Assembly (NCBI GenBank): GCA_937952305.1
Contig: CALFZO010000194.1
Span: forward strand, 1 to 64,000
Reading direction: 5' to 3'
From: an uncultured Anaerolineales bacterium
GTDB lineage: Bacteria; Chloroflexota; Anaerolineae; Anaerolineales; UBA6663
DNA length: 64,000 nucleotides
The translations under genes and the position numbers were made by a program. Positions 1 through 7,885 of the stretch are shown here, in pieces. Under the pieces are notes generated by a model. The model saw only the letters and a program-made list of their open reading frames with translations, did no database searches and was not told the DNA's origin. The first letter of the stretch is position 1. Every line of letters begins with the position of its first letter.

Positions 1-1
1 C

Positions 2-949
2 ATGAAACGCATCCTGCTCTCCGAAAAAATCAAGAAAGCCCCGCCCTTTCTGACCATCGAGCCTTACCTGCGCCAACAGGATGAACCCATCGCCAGCCAC
101 CCCGAAGCGCGTGAGCCGCGCCTGGTGCCGCTGGTCGTCATTGATTACGGAAGTGTTGCGGCGCGTCTCAAGACAATCAAACACGTTGGCAAGTTTTTGT
201 TTAATTCCGTTGGCGAAATGTGGAAAAGCGCCCGCAGCATCCGCCAGAATCCGTATAGCGGCAAAAGGATGATTGACCCCCAAACTCTGGCCGAGTTGGA
301 GGCCTACGCCAAAAACCTGGGCATTGCCGAGATCGGCTATACCGTGGTCAACCCGCGTTACATCTTTCGCGGCTTTCGCATCCTGTTCCCCAATGCGATG
401 GTTTTCACGATCGAGATGGATCGAGAAAAAATCCGGCAAGCCCCCTCGCTGCCTTCTTATATCGAGATCTGGCGAACTTACTATGAAGTCGGCGTGATCG
501 TGAACAAAGTGGCGGACTTTCTACGCCAGCGCGGCTTCAACGCCCACGCCGGGCCAGCCGTGGGCGGGGACGTGAACTACATCCCGGTGGCGATCGATGC
601 CGGGTTGGGCATTTCCGGCAAAAACGGACTGCTCATCACCCGCCACAGCGGGCCGCGGGTGCGCCTGGCGGCAGTCTATACCGACATCGAAAACCTGCCC
701 TTTGCCCAGGAGAACCCGCATGCCTGGGTGCGGGACTATTGCGAAACCTGCAACATCTGCATCCGGAAGTGCCCGGCGGATGCCATTTACCCGGTTACGA
801 AAATCCTGGCCGATGGCGGGCCGGCTTTCATTGACCACACCCAATGCGCCCTGCCGTTTTCCAATGACAATGGTTGTACTTTGTGCATAAAGCATTGCCC
901 TTTCAGCAGCGTCAGTTACGACAAATTAAGGGGGACTGCAGCGGCCTGA
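2..949 (+). CDS. Soluble double 4Fe-4S protein, reductive-dehalogenase/QueG-like
   Basis: A 315-residue protein whose C-terminus carries two [4Fe-4S] cluster motifs. The first is CETCNICIRKCP, with cysteines near residues 247, 250, 253 and 257. The second is spaced C-x10-C-x2-C-x3-CP and ends in GCTLCIKHCP near residue 292. This spacing is typical of the ferredoxin tail shared by reductive dehalogenases and epoxyqueuosine-reductase-like proteins. The region before it (about 95-240) would be the cobalamin-binding or catalytic part, by family analogy only. No Tat signal or membrane segment is visible, so it is probably cytoplasmic. The ATG lies at base 2 of the window, so a longer N-terminus cannot be excluded. 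The substrate is unknown, and an accessory electron carrier is an alternative role. Confidence 0.8.
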   Translation: MKRILLSEKIKKAPPFLTIEPYLRQQDEPIASHPEAREPRLVPLVVIDYGSVAARLKTIKHVGKFLFNSVGEMWKSARSIRQNPYSGKRMIDPQTLAELEAYAKNLGIAEIGYTVVNPRYIFRGFRILFPNAMVFTIEMDREKIRQAPSLPSYIEIWRTYYEVGVIVNKVADFLRQRGFNAHAGPAVGGDVNYIPVAIDAGLGISGKNGLLITRHSGPRVRLAAVYTDIENLPFAQENPHAWVRDYCETCNICIRKCPADAIYPVTKILADGGPAFIDHTQCALPFSNDNGCTLCIKHCPFSSVSYDKLRGTAAA

Positions 950-1299
950 CTGGCTTGCCTTAACGGCGCAGCCCAGGCGCTCTGCAGGGGCTGCCCACTC
1001 GATAGCCGCAATGGCGCGGCGCCGGCGCTGACGCGCAGCCAGGGACGCCTCGGTCTTCAAGCGCTGCTGCGCACCCTAATCGCAGTGGTCCATGCCGAGG
1101 GGCAAAGCATGGTCAGCGGTGCTTCCGGCAAATCTTCAGGCCCTGCGTCATGTTGACCCGGCCGGTATCCAGCCCAACCGGGTCAGCCGACCACCCCGTT
1201 TGTTCCCCGCGACCGAGCCCACGATCTGGGCAGACCCTCACAGCGGGCCCCACCGCCGGCAACGCCGCTAAGCCCACCGCACCGCCCACGCCAGCCCGA
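950..1299. other. Intergenic region without a supported gene
   Basis: About 350 bases follow the iron-sulfur gene. The open frames here are short and have no family signature, and I see no convincing Shine-Dalgarno start. The stretch could be decayed coding sequence or a long leader. I identify nothing specific in it. Confidence 0.5.
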
Positions 1300-1337
1300 A
1301 GAACCCTCAGCCCGCGTTTAGCACGGGCTTCGGTTCT
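1300..1337 (+). promoter_or_regulatory. Two-step hairpin in the leader of the DUF4405 gene
   Basis: AGAACC (1300-1305) pairs with GGTTCT (1332-1337), and inside it GCCCG (1310-1314) pairs with CGGGC (1324-1328). No T-run follows, so it does not look like a terminator. It sits 95 bases before the GTG start at 1432 and may be part of a folded 5' leader together with the hairpin at 1393-1426. Confidence 0.4.
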
Positions 1338-1392
1338 CTCAGCAGATGTTTATGCGGAATAGTCTGATTCTGAACAACGCTGACCCAGAATG

Positions 1393-1426
1393 CCTCCTGT
1401 CAGTGCAATACGGCGCTGACAGGAGG
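1393..1426 (+). promoter_or_regulatory. Perfect 11-bp hairpin that sequesters the Shine-Dalgarno sequence
   Basis: CCTCCTGTCAG (1393-1403) is the exact reverse complement of CTGACAGGAGG (1416-1426), with a 12-base loop. The right arm contains AGGAGG (1421-1426), the ribosome binding site of the GTG start at 1432 (spacing 5). In the folded RNA the whole site would be paired. A second CTGAC at 1380-1384 and an ATTCTG/CAGAAT pair (1367-1372 with 1386-1391) offer alternative pairings just upstream. As DNA, the palindrome could instead be an operator. Confidence 0.6.
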
Positions 1427-1431
1427 TCTTC

Positions 1432-1980
1432 GTGAACGCCAACACCGCTCGTCCGGCCAATCGCACCCAGGTCAACTGGTGGGTCGATCTGGCCATCTTC
1501 TCGGCCGTCATGCTGGCCCTGGCGCCCCAGTTCACGGGTCTCAGCGTGCACGAATGGCTGGGCCTCGGCCTGGCGGCCGGCCTCGCCGTCCACCTGCTGC
1601 TGCACTGGCAGTGGCTGGTCTCCGTCATCCGGCGCTTCTTCGGTCAAATCCCGTGGTCCGCGCGCCTCAACCTGCTTCTGAACACGGCCCTGTTCATCGA
1701 TCTAGTGATCGTCATCTTCACCGGCGTCATGATCTCGCGCGAAGCCTTGCCTCTGCTCGGCCTGGCGGCCACGGGCGGCCGCGAGTGGGAAAGCCTGCAC
1801 GCGCAGGCAGCCGACCTCAGCCTGATCATCACCGGCCTGCACGTGGCCGTCCACTGGAAGTGGCTGCTCAGCGCCGCCCGGCGCTACGTGGCCGGCCCGC
1901 TGGTCCGCTGGGTGGTGCGCAACTCGCCGCAACCCAAGGCCGCGCCCGTGGCCGTGATCGGGCGGCCGGAAGGGAACTGA
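1432..1980 (+). CDS. DUF4405-like four-helix membrane cytochrome
   Basis: A 182-residue membrane protein with about four helices (roughly 18-33, 42-65, 82-102, 128-147). Histidines are arranged as H40, H54, H58 and H123, H137, H141, inside helices and in HLLLHW and HVAVHW motifs, the pattern expected for bis-histidine haem ligation. This matches DUF4405, a small cytochrome-b-like family. The start is GTG with a strong AGGAGG site at spacing 5, buried in the hairpin just upstream. The next gene follows after 2 bases and an ApbE flavin transferase lies three genes downstream, so a role in transmembrane electron transfer to an extracytoplasmic flavoprotein is inferred. The donor and acceptor are unknown. 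Confidence 0.72.
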   Translation: MNANTARPANRTQVNWWVDLAIFSAVMLALAPQFTGLSVHEWLGLGLAAGLAVHLLLHWQWLVSVIRRFFGQIPWSARLNLLLNTALFIDLVIVIFTGVMISREALPLLGLAATGGREWESLHAQAADLSLIITGLHVAVHWKWLLSAARRYVAGPLVRWVVRNSPQPKAAPVAVIGRPEGN

Positions 1981-1982
1981 CC

Positions 1983-2312
1983 ATGAACACCCTCAAACAT
2001 CTGCTGATCATCCTGGCCGCCGCCCTGCTGGTGGTGGCCGGCACCCTGGCCTGGAACCAACTCTCAGGCGACACCACCGCTAGCCAGGCCGAGCGGCAAC
2101 CGCCGACCGGAGAACGCTTCAGCGCCGGTGATGCGCCAGCCGCCTTCAGCGGCCACGCCGAAGAGGGCGCCTCCGGCGGCCTGGCCGCGCTCGGCGCGCT
2201 GTTCAAGAACGTCGGCGTTGTCACCGCGCTGACCGTGGCCGTGGCCGCCGTGACGACGGTCTGGGACCTGGCGCGCCGCTGGCAGCAGCGCGGCGCACCG
2301 CGCGCCGCCTGA
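1983..2312 (+). CDS. Small two-helix membrane protein in a flavinylation-type cluster
   Basis: A 109-residue protein starting 2 bases after the DUF4405-like gene. It has an N-terminal hydrophobic helix (about 5-27), a polar Gly/Ser/Ala-rich middle and a second helix near 72-92 followed by a basic tail. That predicts a loop of about 45 residues outside or inside the membrane. I recognise no family. Its position between the cytochrome and ApbE makes it a candidate subunit or anchoring partner of the redox module. It has no exact S/T-G-A-S/T flavinylation motif; the nearest short stretch, LSGDTT, is not a match. Confidence 0.6.
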   Translation: MNTLKHLLIILAAALLVVAGTLAWNQLSGDTTASQAERQPPTGERFSAGDAPAAFSGHAEEGASGGLAALGALFKNVGVVTALTVAVAAVTTVWDLARRWQQRGAPRAA

Positions 2313-2356
2313 ACACGCCTACTTACCGTTTCGCCCACCGACAAGGAGACGCTTCC

Positions 2357-2695
2357 ATGGACAACTCGCACCAAGCCAAACGCCGGTTCGCCGGCCTGAC
2401 CAGCCTGCAAGCCATCCTCACCTCCGCCTCCATCGTGGCCGTGCTGGGCGGCTGGGGTCTCATCAGCCTCGCCGGCCAGAACGCCCAGACCGAGGCGGGC
2501 GAGACCTCGTCGGCCACGACGACGACCACGGACTCGGCCCAGGCCGCGCCAACGCCGGCCGCGCCGTTCGAGGCCACCGGCCGCCTGCGGCCGCGCCACG
2601 GCGGCGAAACCCTCGGCGACCAGCCCGGTTGGTTCAGCCCGGACCAGGCGCCGGGCTCGCAATCCACCCTGCCGCGCACGCGCTCCTCCCAGTAA
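2357..2695 (+). CDS. Small exported membrane-anchored protein before apbE
   Basis: A 112-residue protein with a basic N-terminus, one membrane helix (about 17-40) and a disordered Ala/Thr/Ser/Pro-rich tail, presumably outside the membrane. AAGGAG lies before the ATG. It ends 5 bases before apbE, so it is probably co-transcribed with it. The tail contains TSSATTTT (SSAT at 51-54), which loosely resembles the flavin-acceptor motif recognised by ApbE enzymes but has Ser where the family has Gly. I do not claim that it is flavinylated. No homologous family is recognised. Confidence 0.55.
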   Translation: MDNSHQAKRRFAGLTSLQAILTSASIVAVLGGWGLISLAGQNAQTEAGETSSATTTTTDSAQAAPTPAAPFEATGRLRPRHGGETLGDQPGWFSPDQAPGSQSTLPRTRSSQ

Positions 2696-2700
2696 CCGCC

Positions 2701-3648
2701 ATGATGCAGCACACGTTTCGCGCCATGGGCTGCCAGATCCTGGCGCAAGTGGACAGCGATGAGCCAGCCGCCGCGCTGGCGCTGGTCCAGGTGCCGGCCT
2801 GGTTCGAGACCGCGGAGCAGCACCTAAGCCGTTTCCGCGCCGACAGCGAGTTGATGCGGCTCAACCACCGCCCCGGTGAAGTGGTGACGGTCAGCCCGGT
2901 GTTGTGGGACGTCCTCGCGGCCGCGTTCGACGCGCACACGCTCAGCCAGGGCCTGGTGACGCCCACGCTCCTGACCGCGCTGGCGGCCGCCGGCTACGAC
3001 CGCGCCTTCGGCCTCCTGCCCGAGGCGCCGGATGAAGCTGCGCCGCTGGCCGGCGGCTTCTGGCTCAACGCGCCGGCCCGGCCAGTGGAGGACCTGGCGG
3101 CCGTGGTCGTCCGCGACCCGCGTGCGCGCACCGTGCAGCTGCTCTCCGGCGCGCAACTCGACTTCGGCGGCGTGGCCAAGGGCTGGGCGGCCCAGCAGGC
3201 CGCGCGCCGCCTGAGCGCGCACGGCGCCGCGCTGGTGGAGGCCGGCGGCGACATCGCCGTGAGCGGCCCGCTGCGCGACGGCGCGGGCTGGCGCATCGCC
3301 GTCGGCGATCCGCAATGGCCCGCAGCCGACCTGGCCCTGATCGCTCTCGGACGCGGCGGCGTGGCCACCTCCGGGCGCGATTACCGGCGCTGGCGCAAGG
3401 ACGGGCGCTGGCAGCATCACCTGATCGACCCGCGCACGGGCCTGCCGGCCGTCACCGACGCGCTCGCGGTCACCGTCCTCGCTCCCTCGCTGCTCGCGGC
3501 CGAGACGGCCGCCAAGACAGCCCTGATCCTGGGAGGCGAGGCGGGCTTACGCTGGATCGAAGAGCAGGCCGCGCTGGCGGCCCTGCTCGTGCTGGACGAT
3601 GGCCGCGTGCTCCACAGCCGGCGTCTGAGCCAATACCTGGCCGCTTGA
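2701..3648 (+). CDS. apbE: FAD:protein FMN transferase ApbE
   Basis: A 315-residue enzyme of the ApbE family, which transfers FMN from FAD to a Ser or Thr of extracytoplasmic redox proteins. Family blocks appear in order: SRFRADSELMRLN near 40-52, DFGGVAKGWAAQQ near 155-167, ALVEAGGDIAVSG near 178-190, a TSGRDYRRW block near 225, HLIDPRTGLPA near 240-250, and a C-terminal AETAAKTALILGG. The ATG at 2701 is preferred because longer readings overlap the previous gene. No signal peptide is evident, unlike many ApbE proteins, so it may act in the cytoplasm. No canonical flavin acceptor is encoded in the window. Confidence 0.9.
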   Translation: MMQHTFRAMGCQILAQVDSDEPAAALALVQVPAWFETAEQHLSRFRADSELMRLNHRPGEVVTVSPVLWDVLAAAFDAHTLSQGLVTPTLLTALAAAGYDRAFGLLPEAPDEAAPLAGGFWLNAPARPVEDLAAVVVRDPRARTVQLLSGAQLDFGGVAKGWAAQQAARRLSAHGAALVEAGGDIAVSGPLRDGAGWRIAVGDPQWPAADLALIALGRGGVATSGRDYRRWRKDGRWQHHLIDPRTGLPAVTDALAVTVLAPSLLAAETAAKTALILGGEAGLRWIEEQAALAALLVLDDGRVLHSRRLSQYLAA

Positions 3649-3649
3649 G

Positions 3650-3906
3650 GCAACTCCAGTCACCGAGGCCAAGGTGCTCGTGCCCTTCGCCAACCTGGCA
3701 GATGGGCCGGTGTGGGTGGCGGCCGGGCAGAGCGCGCTCTATCTGCTGCTGCCGGTGACGATCCTCTTCTACGGGCAGAGCTGGATCGGCGTCAAACTCT
3801 GGCGCTGGGTCCATGCTCTGAGCTTCGCGGCCTGAGCACGCTGCACGTCATCGCGCTCCTGACGCGCCAGGTGGACCCGGCCGTGTCAGCCGAGAGGCCG
3901 CTCTGA
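3650..3906 (+). pseudogene. Decayed ferric-reductase-like membrane protein remnant
   Basis: Directly after apbE one frame (from about 3650 to the TGA at 3834-3836) reads a hydrophobic helix followed by the block RIG/WIGVKLWRWVHALSFA. This resembles the inter-helix block of ferric-reductase-like transmembrane domains (R-IG-x-x-W-R-x-x-H-x-x-S/T-F). The next helix start (STLHVIALLTR, ending at 3906) continues in another frame. I read this as a truncated and frameshifted relic. Its place next to apbE and a cytochrome fits a former electron-input subunit. A sequencing frameshift is the alternative. Codon use resembles that of the neighbours. Confidence 0.5.
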
Positions 3907-3948
3907 CCCATCTGGGGCGGCCCAATCAGTCAATAGAAGAAAATTCCA

Positions 3949-3977
3949 GGCCGGCGTCCGGGCGCCGGCCTGTTCTT
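3949..3977 (+). terminator. Probable terminator after the redox cluster
   Basis: GGCCGGCG (3949-3956) pairs with CGCCGGCC (3963-3970) across a 6-base loop and is followed by the weak T-rich stretch TGTTCTT. It sits between the apbE-end remnant and the YceI gene. A very similar GC-rich stem occurs on the other strand at 12305-12331. Confidence 0.5.
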
Positions 3978-4022
3978 ATCCAACACTCAGGCAGATTTGT
4001 CCGTTTCTAAATAACCCCTACC

Positions 4023-4028
4023 TAAAAT
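4023..4028 (+). promoter_or_regulatory. -10-like TAAAAT box upstream of the YceI gene
   Basis: TAAAAT lies in an unusually AT-rich patch 73 bases before the ATG at 4101. No clear -35 box is seen at 16-18 bases upstream. The same hexamer precedes several other genes in the window. Confidence 0.4.
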
Positions 4029-4100
4029 GCCGTCTATTGGGCGGCCGGTGCCCCGGCCAGGAGCCCAACCGGTAAACCAGAAAATCCAAGGAGAAGAAGG

Positions 4101-4871
4101 ATGTTGTCCCGCTTGACGCCGACCCGCCTGCGGGTAGGGGCGCTGCTGTTGACGCTCGTCACCCTGACGGCCTGCGGCAGCGCGCCCGCCACCGCTGTCC
4201 CAGCGCAGCCGACCGCCGCGCCCGCTGAGCCGACGGCCGCCAGCAGCCCAACCCCGGCCGCGCCCACTGCGACCGCGGAGGCCGCCCCGTCGCCGGAGGC
4301 TGCCACGCCCACCGCCGAGGCGGAGGCCGGCGCGGTGGTTTTCCAAATCATCCCGGATCAATCCGAGGCGCGCTTCCTGATCACCGAGGAACTGCGCGGC
4401 CAGCCGACGACCGTCATCGGCGCCACCCAACTGGTGTCCGGTGAGCTGCGCCTGGACCTGGCCGATCTCAGCCAATCCCAGATCGGCCCGATCGCCGTCG
4501 ACGCCGGGAGCCTGACCACGGACAACGACTTCCGCAACCAGGCCATCCGCCGCTTCATCCTCGTCGCCGGCCAATTCCCGACCATCACGTTCACGCCGAC
4601 GGCCATCACGGGCTTGAGCGGCGCTGCCGCGGCCGGCCAGCCGCTCAGTTTCCAGATCACGGGCGACCTCACCATCCGCGACGTGACCCAGACGATCACT
4701 TTCGAGGTCTCGGCCGCGGGCGCTTCCACGACGCAACTTTCCGGCACGGCCACGGCCACCGTGCAGCGCAGCGCTTTCAACCTGATCATCCCCAGCGTCC
4801 CGCAGGTCGCCAACGTCAGCGAGGACGTCGTGCTGACGCTCGATTTCGTCGCCCAAGCGGCCCAGGACTGA
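4101..4871 (+). CDS. YceI-family lipoprotein
   Basis: A 256-residue predicted lipoprotein. The signal peptide ends in a lipobox with Cys25 (TLTAC), followed by a disordered Ala/Pro/Thr linker to about residue 80. The rest is a YceI-like lipid-binding beta barrel: a start like VFQIIPDQSEARF, a central block with DNDFRNQAIRRF and FPTITFTPT, and GDLTIRDVTQTITFEV. YceI proteins bind amphiphiles such as polyprenyl chains in the periplasm or at the cell surface; the ligand here is unknown. AAGGAG lies before the ATG. The gene has its own promoter-like box upstream and a strong terminator downstream, so it is probably monocistronic. Confidence 0.88.
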   Translation: MLSRLTPTRLRVGALLLTLVTLTACGSAPATAVPAQPTAAPAEPTAASSPTPAAPTATAEAAPSPEAATPTAEAEAGAVVFQIIPDQSEARFLITEELRGQPTTVIGATQLVSGELRLDLADLSQSQIGPIAVDAGSLTTDNDFRNQAIRRFILVAGQFPTITFTPTAITGLSGAAAAGQPLSFQITGDLTIRDVTQTITFEVSAAGASTTQLSGTATATVQRSAFNLIIPSVPQVANVSEDVVLTLDFVAQAAQD

Positions 4872-4909
4872 GCCGCCCGCTGGCGCCGCAAAACAAGAAC
4901 CTTAACGAC

Positions 4910-4949
4910 AGCGCGCCCTGACGACTTGAGCGTCAGGGCGCGCTTTTTT
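4910..4949 (+). terminator. Strong intrinsic terminator after the YceI gene
   Basis: AGCGCGCCCTGACG (4910-4923) pairs perfectly with CGTCAGGGCGCGCT (4931-4944), a 14-bp stem with a 7-base loop, and runs into T6. Confidence 0.95.
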
Positions 4950-4971
4950 AGTTTCCCCGAGGCCGCGCAGC

Positions 4972-5661
4972 TTACCGGGCCAGTTGGACCAGCCGGTAAC
5001 CGACCAGGAACAGCCAGACGGTGGCCGCCACGGCGTTCAGGATCACGGCCAGGCTGAGGCCTGCCACCGCCGCCAGCCCCAGCAGGCCGGTCACGATGCC
5101 CACATACGCCGTCACCTTGTTGAACACGCCCTGGCGCATGACCAGCCCGATCATCAGGAAGGCGAAAGACAGGGTGCCGATGGCGTAAACGAGCGCCAGG
5201 GGCGAGGCGATGACGGCGGAGGGGTAGCTCGCCGCCGCGATCAGGATCACGCGCTGCGCCTCGGCGGCGGCGGCATATTCGTCGCTCAACATGATCAGGG
5301 CGGCGTAGCCGGCCCAGTTGACGGCCAACTCCAGCGCGATGAACAAACCCACAAAGGCGACGCCGATGAGCATCGCGCCGCGGTTGAGGCCGCGCAAGGC
5401 AAAGTAGAGCGCAAAGGCGACGGGCACGAACAGAAAGTTCGTCAGGACCGAGACGCCGACGATCCCCCACCAAACAGCCGCCTTGCCGGCGAGATACTCC
5501 AGCCAGGCTTCGCCGCCTACTGGCGGCGCCCCCGCCGCCGCATACAGTCCGATGATGACGATGTATGCCACCCCAATGGTCAGCGCGGCATAGCCGCCCC
5601 AGCGATACAAACCGCGCTCAGCGACATCGCCGGTGCTGGTTTCTCTGGACAACGTCTGCAT
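4972..5661 (-). CDS. DUF4386-like multipass membrane protein
   Basis: A 229-residue integral membrane protein with about six helices: near 22-44, 66-86, 93-115, 140-160, 163-180 and 190-222. The layout and the short polar loops resemble DUF4386-type proteins, which have no known function. No catalytic residues are evident. It is convergent with the YceI gene and separated from the kinase gene upstream by about 140 bases. It is probably transcribed alone or as the last gene of the minus-strand unit. The family call is from overall style, not from a diagnostic motif. Confidence 0.6.
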   Translation of the reverse strand: MQTLSRETSTGDVAERGLYRWGGYAALTIGVAYIVIIGLYAAAGAPPVGGEAWLEYLAGKAAVWWGIVGVSVLTNFLFVPVAFALYFALRGLNRGAMLIGVAFVGLFIALELAVNWAGYAALIMLSDEYAAAAEAQRVILIAAASYPSAVIASPLALVYAIGTLSFAFLMIGLVMRQGVFNKVTAYVGIVTGLLGLAAVAGLSLAVILNAVAATVWLFLVGYRLVQLAR

Positions 5662-5802
5662 CAGGCGGCCTCCCCGTCGGGTTGATTCAAGTCTCGGTGC
5701 TCAGCCCCAGTCTGAGCCAGCCTGGCCGCGTTGTCAATCCACGGCCCGGCCGGGCCGGGACAGCCGCCACGGGGACGTCAGACACCGGGCGGTCAGCGTG
5801 GG

Positions 5803-7185
5803 TCAGGCAGGATCTGCGGCGGAGGTGCGCGCGGGGAGTGTCAGGAAAAAGCGGGCGCCGGAGCCCGGCGGGGATTCAGCCCAGAGGCGGCCGCCGTGGG
5901 CTTCCACCAATGAGCGGGCGATAGCCAGGCCCAGCCCGGAGCCGCTGCCGTCGCGCTGGCGCGAGGCGTCGGCGCGGTAGAAGCGCTCGAAGACGTTGGG
6001 CAGGTCCTTGGCCGGGATGCCGGGGCCGCTGTCGGCCAGGCAGAAGGTGACGCCGTCCGGGGAGGCAGCCACCGCGCACGCGATGCGGCCGCCGGCCGGC
6101 GTGTGCCGCAGGGCGTTGTCCAACAGGTTACCCAGCACTTGCGCGAGCCGGTCGGCGTCGACGTTCAGCTCCGGCAGATCCGGCGCCACCGCCGCCGTCA
6201 GAGCGACATCTTGCTGCTGCGCCCGGATCATCTGCGCGCCCACCGCGCGCTCCAGGAGCTGGCCGGGCGCGGCCGGACGCCGCACCAGTGTCAGCTCGCC
6301 GGCGTCGGCCAGCGACAGGGTGCGCAAGTCCTCCACCAGGCGATTGAGCCGTACGGCTTCATCGTGGATCAGGCTGAAGGTCTCCACGGCGGGGGGCAGC
6401 ACGCCGTCGCGCAGCGCCTCGGCGTGCCCGCGGATCAGGCTGAGCGGCGTGCGCAGGTCATGGGCCACATCGGCCGTCATCTGCCGCCGCAATTGGCTGG
6501 CCCGGGCCAGGTCCGCGCTCATCTGGTTGAAGGCCGCGGCCAGCTCGCCGATCTCGTCCTGCGACTGCACCGGCACCTGCAGGCCGAGTTCACCGCGCGC
6601 CAGGGAACGCGCGGCGCCGGTCAACGCCTCCACGGGCCGGGTGAGCGCCCGCGCCAGCAGGCCGCCGGCCAGCAGCGCCAGCGCCGCCGCCGCCAGCGCG
6701 GCCAATGCGATGGCCCAGTTGATGCGGTCCAGCATGGCACGCTCCGGGGGCGAGAACGCGCGCGGTTCCTCCGGCTGAAACAGCAGCACCCCCACGCCGA
6801 CGCCCTCCACCTCAATGGGACTGCCGTCCGCCAGGCGCGCCACCGGCAGCACCAGCGCCGGGGACGCCTCGCGCAGAGGCGCCACGACCGCGCCGTCTGA
6901 GGTCGCCAGCAGCACGCCAAACGGCCAGGAGCGCGCCGGCTCGGAGGTCGCGCCAGCCGGCCTTAGAAAATCCAGGACGCCGCTGGTGGTCACACCGTCC
7001 CAACTGCCCCGGGCCCGGTAGTAGTCGGCCAGGGCCGCGCGGATGGCCGGCTCGTCCTGGCGCAGGGTGAAATTGCCGAACTCGCGGCGCGTGAACTGGC
7101 CGGCCAGAACCGCCACCAGCGCGATCCCGAGCAGGCTGACCACCAGGACGGCCAGCGTCAGTTTGAAGGCCAGCGAGCGTCTCAT
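5803..7185 (-). CDS. Membrane sensor histidine kinase (BaeS/MprB type)
   Basis: A 460-residue two-component kinase. Helix 1 is at about 9-29, an extracytoplasmic sensor region at 30-155, helix 2 at about 156-178 and a HAMP linker at 176-230. HisKA follows with ADVAHDLRTPLSL (phospho-acceptor His242), then HATPase_c with the N box (NLLDNALRHTP), G1 (DSGPGIP), F box (FERFYR) and G2 (GSGLGLAIARSLVEAHGG). The start overlaps the stop of the OmpR-type regulator by 4 bases, so the pair is translationally coupled. The MacAB-like exporter in the same unit suggests it senses an envelope stress or an exported compound. Confidence 0.95.
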   Translation of the reverse strand: MRRSLAFKLTLAVLVVSLLGIALVAVLAGQFTRREFGNFTLRQDEPAIRAALADYYRARGSWDGVTTSGVLDFLRPAGATSEPARSWPFGVLLATSDGAVVAPLREASPALVLPVARLADGSPIEVEGVGVGVLLFQPEEPRAFSPPERAMLDRINWAIALAALAAAALALLAGGLLARALTRPVEALTGAARSLARGELGLQVPVQSQDEIGELAAAFNQMSADLARASQLRRQMTADVAHDLRTPLSLIRGHAEALRDGVLPPAVETFSLIHDEAVRLNRLVEDLRTLSLADAGELTLVRRPAAPGQLLERAVGAQMIRAQQQDVALTAAVAPDLPELNVDADRLAQVLGNLLDNALRHTPAGGRIACAVAASPDGVTFCLADSGPGIPAKDLPNVFERFYRADASRQRDGSGSGLGLAIARSLVEAHGGRLWAESPPGSGARFFLTLPARTSAADPA

Positions 7186-7871
7186 TCCAGCTCCGGGGCA
7201 AACCGGTATCCGACGCCGTAGACGGTTTCGATGTAGCGCGGCCGGCCCGCGTCCGGCTCCAGCTTGCCGCGCAGATTCTTGATATGCACGTCGACGGTGC
7301 GCTCGTAGCCCTCGTAGGTGGTCCCCTGGATGCGGTCGAGCAGCTCCAGGCGCGAGTAGGCCCGGCCCGGGGTCGCGATCAGAGTCGCCAACAGATCGAA
7401 CTCGGACGGCGTCAGGTCGACGCGGCGGCCGGCCGCCAGCACCACGTGCCCGGCCCGGTCAAGCGTCACATCGGCGGCGCGCAGCAGGTCCGGCTCCGGC
7501 GCCAGCTTGCCGGCGCGGCGCAGCACGGCCCGGATGCGCGCGGCCAGCTCGCGCGGACTGAACGGCTTGGGGACATAGTCGTCGGCGCCGAGCTCCAGGC
7601 CCAGCACGCGGTCGGCGTCCGCCACCCGGGCAGTCAGCAGGATGATCGGCGTCTCGCGCTCCTTGCGGTGCAGGCGCATGAACTCGTAGCCGTCCATCTC
7701 CGGCATCATCACGTCCAGGACGATCAGGTCCGGCTTCTCCTGGCGGGCCAGGAAGAGCGCCTCGCGCCCGCCGCGCGCCGTGGCCACGTGGAAGCCCTCC
7801 TGCTCCAGGTAAGACTTCACCAGCGCGGTCAGGCGCTCCTCATCGTCAACGACCAGCACCGATTTCGGCAT
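7182..7871 (-). CDS. OmpR/PhoB-family response regulator
   Basis: A 229-residue regulator. The receiver domain spans 1-118, with acidic residues D9/D10, phospho-acceptor Asp53 in VLDVMMP and Lys in the KPFSPREL block. A winged-helix DNA-binding domain spans about 130-226 and ends in the typical RTVDVHIKNLRGKLEP and YIETVYGVGYRF blocks. It lies 14 bases after the lipoprotein gene and overlaps the kinase start by 4 bases. By context it should control this exporter operon in response to the kinase. TATCAT at 7878-7883 (minus) is close to the start and might allow a short-leader transcript. Confidence 0.95.
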   Translation of the reverse strand: MPKSVLVVDDEERLTALVKSYLEQEGFHVATARGGREALFLARQEKPDLIVLDVMMPEMDGYEFMRLHRKERETPIILLTARVADADRVLGLELGADDYVPKPFSPRELAARIRAVLRRAGKLAPEPDLLRAADVTLDRAGHVVLAAGRRVDLTPSEFDLLATLIATPGRAYSRLELLDRIQGTTYEGYERTVDVHIKNLRGKLEPDAGRPRYIETVYGVGYRFAPELE

Positions 7872-7885
7872 GCGGCGATGATACC

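Noticed and set aside
1150..1362. A short open frame between the iron-sulfur gene and the DUF4405 gene.
   Set aside because: No ribosome site, Pro/Thr/Arg-rich random-like composition, and it overlaps the hairpin-containing leader.
2533..2564. Thr/Ser/Ala repeats in the protein at 2357-2695 looked like a flavinylation site.
   Set aside because: The Gly of the S/T-G-A-S/T motif is Ser here, so it is only mentioned as a weak possibility.
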